DNA of 64,000 nt from Hymenobacter sp. BT730. Its GTDB lineage: Bacteria > Bacteroidota > Bacteroidia > Cytophagales > Hymenobacteraceae. Position 1 is the first letter of the stretch; each line of letters begins with the position of its first letter. The notes beneath the pieces are model-generated. The model did not search any database. It saw only the letters and a program-made list of their open reading frames with translations, and was not told where the DNA came from. The translations under genes and the position numbers were made by a program. Below, in pieces: positions 53,308-62,432 of the stretch. The DNA lies in the NCBI RefSeq assembly GCF_030542105.1, contig NZ_JAUOFB010000002.1, positions 372,001 through 436,000 on the forward strand. Direction: 5' to 3'.

Positions 53308-54363
53308 TTGCCAGCTGAGTACGCCAAATCCGCCACCATTTTGCCCCCCGAACCACTACAAAACTACGCACGAAAGCCCGAAGAATTGGTGCGTCGTCGG
53401 CGCATATGGGTGGTAGGTGGCAAATTGCTCGTCACGCTGCTCACGCTGGGGCTGCTGTACCACTCGGTGTTTGCCGATGAAGCCACGGCCGCGGCCTGGC
53501 GGCAACTGCTCAGTTCTACGCTAACCGGGGCAGGTCGCGGGCCGGTGCTGGCCGCGCTGGCGCTGGTACCCGTCAACTGGGGGCTGGAAGCCTGGAAATG
53601 GTGGCGGCTGGCCCGGCATCTGGAGCCGGTTTCTTTCCGGCGCAGCTTCCGGGCTGTGTTAGTGGGCCTCACCCTAGGCTTTGTCACCCCCAACCGCGTG
53701 GGCGACTATGCCGGCAGAATCATCGAGCTAAAAAGCCGCCGGCTGGATGCCCTAGGCGCGGTTTTTCTAGGCCGCTACTGCCAGATGGTGGCTACTATGC
53801 TGGCGGGCACGGCCGGGTTGCTCTACTTTTTGCTTACGTTCTATTTAACCGGCTATCCTGCTTCCAAGTTGGGGGTGATAGGCGCGGCTGTAGCTATTAA
53901 TATAGCCTTACTAGTGCCGTTGTACCGCAGCCGGTTGCTGCTGGCGGCCCTTACGCTGGTGCGGCCCCTGCGGCGCTTCCGGCGGTATCTGGCGGTTATG
54001 CCTACCTATCCGGCTAGTTTGTTGCACTCGGTTTTGGCCGTATCGGGGTTGCGGTATCTGGTGTTTTGCGGACAGTTTATGCTGCTGCTGTGGGCATATG
54101 GCGCCCGGCCGGAAGTAGGGCCGGGGCTGTCAGCCATTGCCGGTACTTTGCTGCTGAAATCCTTGGTGCCTTCGCTCAATGCCTTAGCGGATGTAGGCGT
54201 GCGGGAACTGTCGGCTACCCACTTGTTTGGTTTGCTGGGACAGCCGGTGTTGCCGGTGCTGAGTGCCAGCCTTAGTCTATGGGTTATCAATATTGCCTTG
54301 CCTAGTGCGGCCGGGCTGCTGTTTGTGTTGCGGGTGAAAGTGTTTCGGAAAAAGAGGAATTAA
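53308..54363 (+). CDS. LPG-synthase-like transmembrane protein (UPF0104-type)
   Basis: A 351-residue integral membrane protein with about 7-8 helices. Features shared with the transmembrane half of lysylphosphatidylglycerol synthase: NWGLEAWKWWRLA, VLVGLTLGFVTPNRVGDYAGR and GRYCQMVATMLAGTAGLL. The catalytic half is lacking, as in many stand-alone relatives linked to lipid or polyprenol transport. The start is uncertain: no ATG is available, and TTG at 53308, or possibly TTG 53341, must be used. It starts 57 bp from the divergent ruvC and is followed by a membrane GT2 gene after 12 bp. Confidence 0.8.
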   Translation: MPAEYAKSATILPPEPLQNYARKPEELVRRRRIWVVGGKLLVTLLTLGLLYHSVFADEATAAAWRQLLSSTLTGAGRGPVLAALALVPVNWGLEAWKWWRLARHLEPVSFRRSFRAVLVGLTLGFVTPNRVGDYAGRIIELKSRRLDALGAVFLGRYCQMVATMLAGTAGLLYFLLTFYLTGYPASKLGVIGAAVAINIALLVPLYRSRLLLAALTLVRPLRRFRRYLAVMPTYPASLLHSVLAVSGLRYLVFCGQFMLLLWAYGARPEVGPGLSAIAGTLLLKSLVPSLNALADVGVRELSATHLFGLLGQPVLPVLSASLSLWVINIALPSAAGLLFVLRVKVFRKKRN

Positions 54364-54375
54364 AGACACTGCCTC

Positions 54376-55560
54376 GTGAGCGGACTAACAGTTATTTGGG
54401 GCTTGATGCTACTCTTACCACCATTGCTGTATGCGGTGGCCATGCTACGCTTCCGGCAGGCCTGGCAACAGCTTCCGATGTTGCCTGCATTACCTCACTT
54501 GACCAATCCCAACCCTTCCGCCTTTTCTGTTTTAGATATTGACCTGCCCAAGCTTTCTGTGCTAATTGCTGCCCGCAACGAAGCGGAAAACCTGCCGGGT
54601 TTACTGCAGGACCTAGAAGCGCAAACCCTACCGGCAGCACAGTTCGAAGTAATTGTGGTTGATGATCATTCCTCCGATGCCACCGCCTCCTTGGTGCGGC
54701 AGTCCGCAGAGCAGGTGCCCTTTAAACTGCGCCTTCTTCCTTTGGCTGATGATCCGAAGCAAGGCACCGGAAAAAAGGCTGCGCTGGAAGCCGCCCTGAC
54801 CGTGGCTCAGGCCCCGTGGATAGTCTGCACCGATGCCGACTGCCGCGTGCCTGCCGACTGGCTGTGGTTGCACGCTCTGGCGGCTGCCGACCCCGCCACT
54901 CAATTTGTAAGCGGCCCGGTGCGACTGATGGGCTCCGGCTGGCTAGCGCAATTGCAGGCGCTGGAAATGGCCGGGCTGGTAGGGGTGGGGGCCGCCTGCA
55001 TCGGACAAAAAGCTCCTACCATGTGCAACGGCGCTAATCTGGGGTACCGGCGCAGCACCTTCGCGGCCGTGGGAGGTTTCACCGGCAACACCCACCTGGC
55101 TAGCGGCGACGATGAGTTTCTGCTGCATAAAATGCAACAGCGCTACCCCAGCGGCATTCAGTTTTTAAAAGAAGCAAAAGCCACGGTCAGTACTGCCGCG
55201 CAGGGCACCATTAGCAGTTTGCTGCGGCAGCGGGTGCGCTGGGCCAGCAAGTGGCCGCATTACCAGACGGCCGCACCTAAACGTCTGGCTGTATTGGTGT
55301 TGCTGGCCAATATGGCTCTTTTTCTGGGTCTATTTTCGCTGCTACTATGGTCCGCAATATGGCCTTGGGTAGCAGGCGGGTGGCTCTTGAAACTGGGGGC
55401 TGATATATTATTCCTGCGGCCCGTATTGCAGCTACTTGGCCGTGGGGAGTTATTGTGGTGGCTGCTGCCTTTGCAGCTGCTTTATGCGCCGTATGCGCTG
55501 GCCGTAGCCCTGGCCGCCCGGCGCGGGCAATACCAGTGGAAAGGCCGGCAGGTGCAGTAG
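54376..55560 (+). CDS. Membrane-bound family 2 glycosyltransferase
   Basis: A 394-residue protein with an N-terminal membrane helix, a GT-A domain (LSVLIAARNEAENLPGLL, VIVVDDHSSDAT, ICTDADCRVP, CNGANLGYRRS), a QxxRW-type site (LLRQRVRWASKW, residues ~300-311) and C-terminal membrane helices, as in processive or lipid-directed GT2 enzymes. Start is GTG 54376. It sits 12 bp after the LPG-synthase-like gene and probably shares its transcript; together they may modify a membrane lipid or glycolipid, an inference from neighbourhood. Confidence 0.88.
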   Translation: MSGLTVIWGLMLLLPPLLYAVAMLRFRQAWQQLPMLPALPHLTNPNPSAFSVLDIDLPKLSVLIAARNEAENLPGLLQDLEAQTLPAAQFEVIVVDDHSSDATASLVRQSAEQVPFKLRLLPLADDPKQGTGKKAALEAALTVAQAPWIVCTDADCRVPADWLWLHALAAADPATQFVSGPVRLMGSGWLAQLQALEMAGLVGVGAACIGQKAPTMCNGANLGYRRSTFAAVGGFTGNTHLASGDDEFLLHKMQQRYPSGIQFLKEAKATVSTAAQGTISSLLRQRVRWASKWPHYQTAAPKRLAVLVLLANMALFLGLFSLLLWSAIWPWVAGGWLLKLGADILFLRPVLQLLGRGELLWWLLPLQLLYAPYALAVALAARRGQYQWKGRQVQ

Positions 55561-55607
55561 CGCGGCAAATACTCAGGTCCGGCCGCGCACTTCTTCCCCG
55601 GCTGCGT

Positions 55608-55615
55608 TACATTTG
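55608..55615 (+). promoter_or_regulatory. Putative Bacteroidota -7 promoter element
   Basis: TACATTTG matches the TAnnTTTG consensus of the Bacteroidota principal sigma factor exactly and lies 27 bp before the start of the small gene at 55642. No good TTTG or TTG -33 element is visible at the usual distance, so the call rests on the -7 match alone. Confidence 0.4.
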
Positions 55616-55641
55616 CTTACTTCACTTCAGCCCCTGCTGCC

Positions 55642-55899
55642 TTGACCGACGCCGAATTCGATATCCTCGACGAGCTGTACTTCGTCACTTCCTTCCGAGA
55701 CCTGCTCCAGAAAACCGGCCTCTCTACCGCCGAGCTGGAGCAGCACCTGCGCAGCCTGCTGGAAAAAGGCCTGGTGCGCAGCTACTGGCCCGACCCAGAT
55801 ACCGAGCTGGCCTATGAGCCTACCTCATTCGGGGCCATTGGCCGGGATGCTTTCTTTCTGGCCTCCAAAGAAGGCCTGCTGCAGCACAATACCCGCTAA
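55642..55899 (+). CDS. Small winged-helix-like protein
   Basis: An 85-residue protein starting with TTG at 55642. The pattern of short helices (EFDILDELYFVTSF, DLLQKTGLSTAELEQHLRSLLEKGLV) followed by a wing-like segment (RSYWPDPDTEL) is that of a small winged helix-turn-helix domain. It ends 2 bp before the permease gene and is probably translated with it. DNA binding is possible but unproven. Confidence 0.65.
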   Translation: MTDAEFDILDELYFVTSFRDLLQKTGLSTAELEQHLRSLLEKGLVRSYWPDPDTELAYEPTSFGAIGRDAFFLASKEGLLQHNTR

Positions 55900-55901
55900 C
55901 G

Positions 55902-57077
55902 GTGGCTGTCATTACCGCTCCTGCACCTACTACTGCGCGGCCGCCAAGCTACTATGTGCGCCAGCGCCTGCTCGGCAACAAGCCGGCCATGTTCGGGCTG
56001 GGCTTTATTGCGCTGTGCACACTCATTGCAGTGCTGGGTTACTGGGTGCTGCCTGATAATTCGCCTTCGGCCAACAACAGCATTGTGCAGCTGCAAAAAG
56101 AGCCGCCCGGCTTCCAAGCTACCATTCTGCGCTTGCCCGCCCCTAAGGATTCTGTCACTGCCGATAACGTATTTCTTACCTGGTGGCAGGGTCGGGCCCC
56201 GCGTTATGCTGAGCAGCCCATCGGCAGCTACCGTATTGTCGGTGATTCACTTATTACCGAACCCTACCGTAACCATTCCGCCCTGGCGGATAAATCACGC
56301 CGCTACTCGCTGGCCCAAATAACGGGGCATTCCGGCCCGGCTGCCGAGCTGCGCCGGGAGGTGGAGTCAACCCACATAGTACACCGCACCTATTGGCTGG
56401 GCACCGACAAAGCCGGCCGCGACGAGCTAAGCCGTCTGCTACTGGGCACGCGCATCTCCCTGGGTATCGGGCTGGTGGCGGTGCTTATCTCCCTGGCCCT
56501 GGGCATGCTCATTGGGGCTGTGGCCGGCTACGTGGGCGGCTGGGTAGATAGTTTGCTGCTGGGCTTGATGACGGTGGTATGGAGTATTCCGGGCATTATG
56601 CTGGTCATTGCCATTTCCCTGGCCCTGGATAGCAAAGGCGTCTGGACATCGTTTGTGGCCGTGGGACTTACCATGTGGGTGGATGTGGCCCGCGTAGTGC
56701 GGGGCCAGATGCTGAGCCTGCGCACCACAACCTTTGTAGAGGCGGGCCGCGTACTAGGCTTGCCGCAAAGCCGCCTGATTGCGCGCCACCTGCTCCCCAA
56801 TATGACCGGCCCGCTGATTGTAATTGCAACAAGTAACTTTGCGGCAGCCATTCTGCTGGAAGCCGGCCTCAGCTTTCTGGGGCTGGGCGTGCAGCCACCG
56901 GCTCCTTCCTGGGGCCTGATGGTGAACGAAGGCTTTCAACTGCTGGGCACGCAGGCCGGCCTCTGGCTGACTTTGCTGCCCGGGCTGGCCATCAGCCTGC
57001 TGGTGCTTAGCTTTAACCTGCTCGGCAACGGCCTGCGCGACGCCTACGATCCGAAAACCCCGCTTTCTCATGCCTGA
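55902..57077 (+). CDS. ABC transporter permease, DppC/OppC type
   Basis: A 391-residue inner-membrane permease of the peptide/nickel importer family. An N-terminal OppC-like segment (RQRLLGNKPAMFGLGFIAL, helix ~30-50) is followed by a periplasmic stretch of about 120 residues, longer than in E. coli DppC, then the transport domain with GTDKAGRDELSRLLLGTRISL, the coupling EAGRVLGLPQSRLIARHLLPN and a final NLLGNGLRDAYDPK. GTG 55902 is the start. No DppB, ATPase or binding protein gene lies in the window, so partners must be encoded elsewhere. The 3' end overlaps the phosphatase gene by 8 bp. Confidence 0.92.
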   Translation: MAVITAPAPTTARPPSYYVRQRLLGNKPAMFGLGFIALCTLIAVLGYWVLPDNSPSANNSIVQLQKEPPGFQATILRLPAPKDSVTADNVFLTWWQGRAPRYAEQPIGSYRIVGDSLITEPYRNHSALADKSRRYSLAQITGHSGPAAELRREVESTHIVHRTYWLGTDKAGRDELSRLLLGTRISLGIGLVAVLISLALGMLIGAVAGYVGGWVDSLLLGLMTVVWSIPGIMLVIAISLALDSKGVWTSFVAVGLTMWVDVARVVRGQMLSLRTTTFVEAGRVLGLPQSRLIARHLLPNMTGPLIVIATSNFAAAILLEAGLSFLGLGVQPPAPSWGLMVNEGFQLLGTQAGLWLTLLPGLAISLLVLSFNLLGNGLRDAYDPKTPLSHA

Positions 57078-58311
57078 ATCAGCCCGCCTTATTTCGCTCG
57101 AAAAACGCTTCTTTCTGAAGGAGCGGGAACTGAACGCCTTACTGGAAATCACGCAGTCCATCAACCAGGACTCGCCGGAGGGTGCGCTGTATAAAATCTT
57201 CCAGTTCACGCTGCTGGGTCAATTAAACGTGCGCCGTCTGGTGCTGTATGTGCAGGAGGAAGGGGAGTGGCAGTGCATGCTTTCCTTTGGCGCCGGCCTG
57301 CCCGATTTCAAAAAGCTGCCCGTGCCTGCCCTGGTGCAGGAGCAAACCCAGTTGCAGCCCTGTACTGTCGCCGCTGCCCAGCTTGGGCCGGAGTGGCAGC
57401 TGCTGGAAACCCTGATTCCGGTATTGCAGAATGGCGAGGTGCTGGCTTACATCCTCATCGGCAACGTGCACGAGGACTACGCCGATGGCGAAGCCACCAA
57501 GTTTCTGGAAACCCTGAGCAACATCCTGCTGGGAGCTATTGAGAACCGCCGCCTGGCCCGGCAGCGGGTAGCAGCTGCCGCCATGCGCAAGGAAATTGAA
57601 ATTGCCCAGGAGGTGCAAACTATGCTCTTCCCGCGCAAGCTCCCCAACGATGCCCAAGTAGCTGTGCATGCCAGCTACGTGCCCCACACCGCCATTGGCG
57701 GCGACTATTACGATGTCGTCACCATTGACGAGGAGCGGTTTCTGTTTTGCGTGGCCGATGTATCCGGGAAAGGCGTGCCGGCTTCGTTGCTGATGTCGAA
57801 CTTCCAGGCCGGGCTGCGCACGCTGCTGCGCCAGGGCGTGGAACTGGCCACGGTGGTAGCTGAGTTGAACAATCTGATTTACTGCAATGCCGTGTCAGAG
57901 AAGTTTATCACGGCGTTTTTCGGCATCTATAACCGCACCACGCGGGAGCTGCAGTACGTAAATGCCGGCCACAACTCGCCCATTCTGCTGCAGGACGACG
58001 ACACGGTGGAGTACTTGGCCGATGGAGCCACGATGCTGGGCATTATGGATGAGCTGCCCTTCCTGAAAGTGTCGCGCATCACCATTCGCCCTAAAGCCCT
58101 GCTGCTTACCTACACCGATGGCCTGACGGAAGTATTCAACAAAGCCGGCGACGAATACGGCGAGGAAGGTGTGCTGGATTTCCTGCGCCGTTCCCGCTAC
58201 CTGCCTCTGCGCACGCTGCACACCGAAGTGCTGGAAGAGATTCGCAATTTCAACGTGAAAGGAAACCAGTTTGCCGATGATATTACCATCCTCAGCTGCC
58301 GGTTTAAGTAA
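57070..58311 (+). CDS. GAF-like and SpoIIE/PP2C-type serine phosphatase (RsbU-like)
   Basis: A 413-residue cytosolic protein. Residues ~20-165 form a GAF-like sensor (LNALLEITQSINQDSPEGAL, VLAYILIGNVH), a short coiled linker follows (MRKEIEIAQEVQTMLFP), and residues ~190-413 are a metal-dependent PP2C-type phosphatase with GGDYYDV, DVSGKGVPASLLM, YVNAGHNSPIL and YTDGLTEVFN plus FADDITILS, the metal-binding aspartates. Such proteins usually dephosphorylate an anti-sigma-factor antagonist in a partner-switching system; no such partner is seen here. ATG 57070 overlaps the permease end by 8 bp. Confidence 0.93.
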   Translation: MPESARLISLEKRFFLKERELNALLEITQSINQDSPEGALYKIFQFTLLGQLNVRRLVLYVQEEGEWQCMLSFGAGLPDFKKLPVPALVQEQTQLQPCTVAAAQLGPEWQLLETLIPVLQNGEVLAYILIGNVHEDYADGEATKFLETLSNILLGAIENRRLARQRVAAAAMRKEIEIAQEVQTMLFPRKLPNDAQVAVHASYVPHTAIGGDYYDVVTIDEERFLFCVADVSGKGVPASLLMSNFQAGLRTLLRQGVELATVVAELNNLIYCNAVSEKFITAFFGIYNRTTRELQYVNAGHNSPILLQDDDTVEYLADGATMLGIMDELPFLKVSRITIRPKALLLTYTDGLTEVFNKAGDEYGEEGVLDFLRRSRYLPLRTLHTEVLEEIRNFNVKGNQFADDITILSCRFK

Positions 58312-58345
58312 GCTTTTCCTGCCCTGCTAAAAGAGCGGCTTTAGA

Positions 58346-58392
58346 TAAAATCCCCATTCAACAGAATATGCTTCTGGTGAATGGGGATTTTA
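58346..58392. terminator. Convergent hairpin terminator
   Basis: A perfect 15-bp repeat TAAAATCCCCATTCA / TGAATGGGGATTTTA (58346-58360, 58378-58392) is extended inside the loop by CAGAA/TTCTG after one mismatch. It separates the convergent phosphatase and universal stress protein genes. Confidence 0.9.
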
Positions 58393-58429
58393 CAGTTTAA
58401 GCGAGTATAACTGTTGTATTATCAGAAAC

Positions 58430-59275
58430 TTAAGTACGCAGGGTTAGCACGGGGGCGTTGGTGTGGGTGGCCACGTTTTCAGCGGTGTTGGCATGCCAAA
58501 GGTGGCTGAGGCCGGTGTGCCCGTGCGTGAGCATCACCACCAAATCGGCGTGGGCCTGCTCGGCAAAGCGGGGGATGCCTTCGCGCACGCGGGGCGCATC
58601 AATCACATCGGGCTCATAATTATCCAGCTCGTGGCGGCTGGCAAAGGAGTGGATGCGCTGCAGGGGCGCTTCGTGGCTGCGCCCGGGCGCCACCACATCC
58701 AGCAGGTGCAGCTTGGCTTCCGGGAATAGCTCCTGCAGCTCCCGCAGCTGGGGCACTATACGGTCTGCCTCGTCCGAGAAATCAGAGGCCACTACTAAGT
58801 GCTGCACGTCGAAGTTGGGCTGAGCGTGTTTTACAGTGAGCACCGGGCAGGGAGCCATTTGCACTACTTTTTCGGTATTAGAGCCTAACCACCAGGGACG
58901 GGACTGGCTGGCCGGTTGGGTACCCATGACTACCAGGTCGATGCTGTGGGAGCGGATGGTATCCAGAATGGCCGTTGTCAGGCTTTCGGTACTGATGACT
59001 TCATCCAGCTCAATATTATTGAAACGGCGCAGGGCTTCGCGCATCAGCTCATGCATCTTGTACTTTATATTCTGCAGCAGGCGGATGGCAAATACATCGT
59101 CCATGCCGTCGCCCTTGCTGCCACTGCCGCTGGATACAAACCCTGAGCCGCCGGGCAAGTCTGGCTTATGAAGCAGCACCACGCGGCCGCCTACCCGCTG
59201 AGCCAGTTGAAGAGCTACCTCAAAGGCATGGTGCGCTTCGGCGGTAAAGTTGGTGGGGACAAGAAAATTCTTCAT
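58430..59275 (-). CDS. Tandem universal stress protein (UspA family)
   Basis: A 281-residue protein made of two UspA-type domains of about 140 residues each. Domain 1 begins NFLVPTNFTAEAHHAFEVAL and ends VVMGTQPAS...LGSNTEKVVQMAPCPVLTVK; domain 2 begins HLVVASDFSDEADRIV and ends MLTHGHTGLSHLWHANTAENV. The G-x2-G-x-GSN-type ATP-binding pattern is present in domain 1 and partly changed in domain 2. It starts at ATG 59275. The role is stress-related nucleotide binding; the exact signal is unknown. It is transcribed alone, with a terminator shared at the 3' side. Confidence 0.93.
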   Translation of the reverse strand: MKNFLVPTNFTAEAHHAFEVALQLAQRVGGRVVLLHKPDLPGGSGFVSSGSGSKGDGMDDVFAIRLLQNIKYKMHELMREALRRFNNIELDEVISTESLTTAILDTIRSHSIDLVVMGTQPASQSRPWWLGSNTEKVVQMAPCPVLTVKHAQPNFDVQHLVVASDFSDEADRIVPQLRELQELFPEAKLHLLDVVAPGRSHEAPLQRIHSFASRHELDNYEPDVIDAPRVREGIPRFAEQAHADLVVMLTHGHTGLSHLWHANTAENVATHTNAPVLTLRT

Positions 59276-59511
59276 GACTCTGATAGGAAGAGAAGAGCTG
59301 AGAATATGTTTCTAAACATGTTATTATATACATATAAAATTGCATTGTCAAGATATTATCTTGATTCATAGTTAATTTATTTTTGCCTAGCTCCTGTTTA
59401 TTGGGGTGCTTGCTATTAGTGGCTGTAGGCGGGAGAGAACCAATCTTTTGCATGCCGCTTCCTATTCAGTACCTTTTCCCTTCTAGTTCAACCCGCCCGA
59501 TATTTATAGAT

Positions 59512-59637
59512 ATGAAACTCCCTGGCCTCAATCGTCCGCCCCGCAAAACTCCCTCTGATAATTACGCTAAATGGGGGTGGTACGCCATGGCCGTAATTGC
59601 CGCGCTGTGGATTCTCTACAATATTTTTTACCGCTAA
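59512..59637 (+). CDS. Small single-pass membrane protein, 41 residues
   Basis: MKLPGLNRPPRKTPSDNY then a hydrophobic helix (WYAMAVIAALWILYNIFY) and a terminal arginine. The basic, proline-rich N-terminus suggests it stays on the cytoplasmic side. The frame is open upstream to 59383, but ATG 59512 gives a compact protein with a clean transmembrane segment. No family is recognised. Its 3' end lies 50 bp from the convergent ligase gene. Real coding is likely but not certain. Confidence 0.55.
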   Translation: MKLPGLNRPPRKTPSDNYAKWGWYAMAVIAALWILYNIFYR

Positions 59638-59687
59638 CAAGCACCTTCAAGGAAGGCCCGCAGAAAGCCCAGAGAATTATAGCCGCG

Positions 59688-61184
59688 TCAGGCGCGTGGA
59701 GAAGGACTATCTATTGGGAGAGCTGCCTCAGGGTAAGAAACCCACTCCTGCACTCGAATCAGAATAACGAGGGCTATAAAGAAGAAAGAGCCGATTTTAT
59801 CTACTTCCACCAGCTCATTCAGGAGTAGGTGAAACACAATGATATAAAACGACAACCCTGCGGCCAATACTACATAGCGCAAGCTGGGGAGGCGAGTCTG
59901 ATGATATAGTCGCTCAATAAGCAGCAGCGCTGTGCTCAATAGCAGCACAAAAAGCAGTAGGCCAGGTAACCCCTGTTCTGCCAGCAGCAGCAGAAAATAA
60001 TTGTGAGTGGTGGAGTGCTCCGGGTTGTCGCTCACGTACGTGCGGAAGCTCTTGACGGTGTAGTGCTTATACTCAGGGTAGAAAGTGCTGGGCCCGGTGC
60101 CCGTAATGGGTTTATCATGAAACATACGGGCTGCCGCTACCCATCGGTACAGTCGCTCCATGCCCGAGACGTCTTCCAGCTTGTAAGTAGCTTCCAGATG
60201 CTTTTCGAAGTTGTCGCCGTAGAAAACGGTTTTCTCATAATCCGGCGCATACAATAGGTACTTGTTCTGCTGCACAAAGTAGCCCACGGCAATAAGTGTG
60301 GCCATGGCCGAGCCGATAAGTACAAGGCGGGTGAGCCGCCAGCGGATAACGCAATAAAAGCCTCCGGAGAGTACCACGGCCAGAATAGAAGCCCGGGTAA
60401 AAGAGGTAAACACGCCAAAGAGAAACAGCCCGAATGCGGCCAGCCACAGGCGGCGGGCCCAGCGTGTTTCGGCTGCCCGGGCCGCATACCAGACGTAGGG
60501 AATCAGCAGGGCCAGGGTGGCCGCGTAAATCACGTGGTTGCGAAAAAACGGCTGAACAGCTTGATGAATGGTATCGAAGGAGAAGCCGTGGCTGGCGTGG
60601 CGTACCACGGTATACAGCGTGGAGATAAAAACCCCGAAGGCATAACAACCCGCTACGCGCCATACGTGGGCGGGGCGCCGCACAACCAGCCACGTGACTA
60701 GCCCAAACGGTAGAAGGTACCAGGTTTTGGCCAGCAGGTATTTCACTGACTTCAGTACATCTACCGAAACCAGGGTGCAGGCGGCTGCCCACAGCCAGGC
60801 CAGAAATACCAGCAGTACCAGGGGGTGGCGGAGCAGGCGTGCTGGCAGGCGGACGGAGCCGGTTATGAGGGCCGCCAGGCAACACCCCGTCACCACCAGC
60901 ATCAGGGGCTCCGAGGGAATATCGGTGCTTAGCCCGCTGGGGAGGTTGATTTCATGCGAAAACGCTAGGGAAAACAGGAGCAGATAGTAAGCCCAGCGCC
61001 AGTCTTGCAGCAGCGCTACCACGGCCGGCACCGCCAGAGGCACCAGCCACCACCACAGCACATCGGCCAGCAGCGCTATGCTGCCGCATACCAGCAACAG
61101 TAGCACAAAAGCCGAGTAAAGCCACGTTAGGGCATCAGCCGGGAGGCGCCGCCGCCACGCCACAGGCAGCGTCAGGCGGTTCAT
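59688..61184 (-). CDS. O-antigen ligase/polymerase family membrane protein
   Basis: A 498-residue inner-membrane protein with about 11-12 hydrophobic segments and the Wzy_C-type core: FTSFTRASILAVVLSG, then a periplasmic loop with GTGPSTFYPEYKHYTV and DNPEHSTTHNYFLLLLAEQG, where the histidine and PEHSTTHN motif are typical of O-antigen ligase-like enzymes. It may ligate or polymerise surface glycan. Its ATG overlaps the stop of the preceding chain-length gene (ATGA), showing translational coupling. This belongs to a second polysaccharide locus. Confidence 0.86.
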   Translation of the reverse strand: MNRLTLPVAWRRRLPADALTWLYSAFVLLLLVCGSIALLADVLWWWLVPLAVPAVVALLQDWRWAYYLLLFSLAFSHEINLPSGLSTDIPSEPLMLVVTGCCLAALITGSVRLPARLLRHPLVLLVFLAWLWAAACTLVSVDVLKSVKYLLAKTWYLLPFGLVTWLVVRRPAHVWRVAGCYAFGVFISTLYTVVRHASHGFSFDTIHQAVQPFFRNHVIYAATLALLIPYVWYAARAAETRWARRLWLAAFGLFLFGVFTSFTRASILAVVLSGGFYCVIRWRLTRLVLIGSAMATLIAVGYFVQQNKYLLYAPDYEKTVFYGDNFEKHLEATYKLEDVSGMERLYRWVAAARMFHDKPITGTGPSTFYPEYKHYTVKSFRTYVSDNPEHSTTHNYFLLLLAEQGLPGLLLFVLLLSTALLLIERLYHQTRLPSLRYVVLAAGLSFYIIVFHLLLNELVEVDKIGSFFFIALVILIRVQEWVSYPEAALPIDSPSPRA

Positions 61185-62290
61185 TCAGCGTATTCCCGCT
61201 CACGGCGGGCGCTAAATACCGGCAGTTGCGTCCGGCTCAGTTCCAGCAGACTCACTACAATGACGGATAGCACAAACATAACCGTGACGGAGCCCACCAC
61301 AATCAGCCACCGGATGGGCTGAGACTTGCGCAGTGCGGGGTAAGCCTTTTGCACGGTATAAATGGAGGAAATCTTATTCCGCAGGCTGACTTCGGTGTCT
61401 TCGTAGGCACCCCGGGCTTTCACCAGGCGCTCCTGCAGGTTCAGAAAACGCGCGTAAAGCGTGCTAACATCGTCGGCGGCTGTCAGGTAGTTTTCCAGGT
61501 TGATGCGGTTGCCGCCTTCAGCCGTGGTGAGGTTGCGCAGGGCGCGGCGCAGGCCGGCCACGCGGGCAGCAGAGCCGCCGCCAGCCGCTACTTCGCCTTC
61601 GGCCCGTTGCAGCTCCGTTTCGGTTTCCACCACTTCCTTAGCCAAATAGCGCGACTCCCGATCCATGCCAAATACCCCGTAGCGCTGGCGGGTGTTCACC
61701 AGACTGTCACGGGTGAGTTGGTATTGCGTTTTGAGAAAAGCGTACCGGGAATGGTAAAGTGCCAGCACTTTGCGGCGGTTCTCAGTGGTCAGCTGCTGGT
61801 TGATGCTGTCAATAATCTGCACCAGCGTGTTAGCCACGTTAGCGGCCAGAAATTTATCCTCATCAATAAAAGTCAGCTCAATGGCGTCGCGCTCCGACGG
61901 AATAATGCGCAGGTTGCTGCTGAACTCATCCAGTACGGCCTGGTGCACCTTGTCGGTGTTGGTATCGCCCAGATCATAATGATGCTGCAGATCAAACTTA
62001 CGCACTACCTGCTCGGCCACAGGCAGGGAGGTGCCAATGGTGATGATGCGGTCCAGGTCGGCGGCCGTTCCCCCGGGTTCCAGCTTGGCGCCTTCAGCTA
62101 CAATCTGGTCGGGGTCAGTGCTTTGTGGGGCAGTGGGGTAAAATACAGCCGTCGACTTATATTGATTGGGTAGTAGAAAAGCCACTATGGTGCTCACTAT
62201 CAGCGTAAGGAGCAGAGCCCGCAAAACGGGCTTTTTCCAACGGCTGAGCAGCGGCCATAAATGCAGAAGCGAATAGGAAGAATCGGGCAT
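61181..62290 (-). CDS. Chain-length determinant (Wzz/GNVR) family protein
   Basis: A protein of 369 residues from ATG 62290 (382 from the alternative ATG 62329), with two membrane segments (near residues 25-45 and 335-357) and a coiled-coil-rich periplasmic part, as in polysaccharide co-polymerases of type 1. Motifs include YKSTAVFYPTAP and TFIDEDKFLAANVANTLVQIID. No kinase domain is attached, unlike the Wzc-like protein at 39.6 kb. It overlaps the ligase gene start by 4 bp. Confidence 0.87.
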   Translation of the reverse strand: MPDSSYSLLHLWPLLSRWKKPVLRALLLTLIVSTIVAFLLPNQYKSTAVFYPTAPQSTDPDQIVAEGAKLEPGGTAADLDRIITIGTSLPVAEQVVRKFDLQHHYDLGDTNTDKVHQAVLDEFSSNLRIIPSERDAIELTFIDEDKFLAANVANTLVQIIDSINQQLTTENRRKVLALYHSRYAFLKTQYQLTRDSLVNTRQRYGVFGMDRESRYLAKEVVETETELQRAEGEVAAGGGSAARVAGLRRALRNLTTAEGGNRINLENYLTAADDVSTLYARFLNLQERLVKARGAYEDTEVSLRNKISSIYTVQKAYPALRKSQPIRWLIVVGSVTVMFVLSVIVVSLLELSRTQLPVFSARREREYAE

Positions 62291-62432
62291 AGAGACAAAA
62301 ATACAATTATCGGGTAGCAAAGGCCGCATTTATCCGGCCAGGACAGGGAATAGCATTTCGTGGGCAGAAAAGCGCTGGGCCGGCTGCTGCGGAAAAATAG
62401 CAGAAGAATCGTATAGGGCCGAAAAATACACA

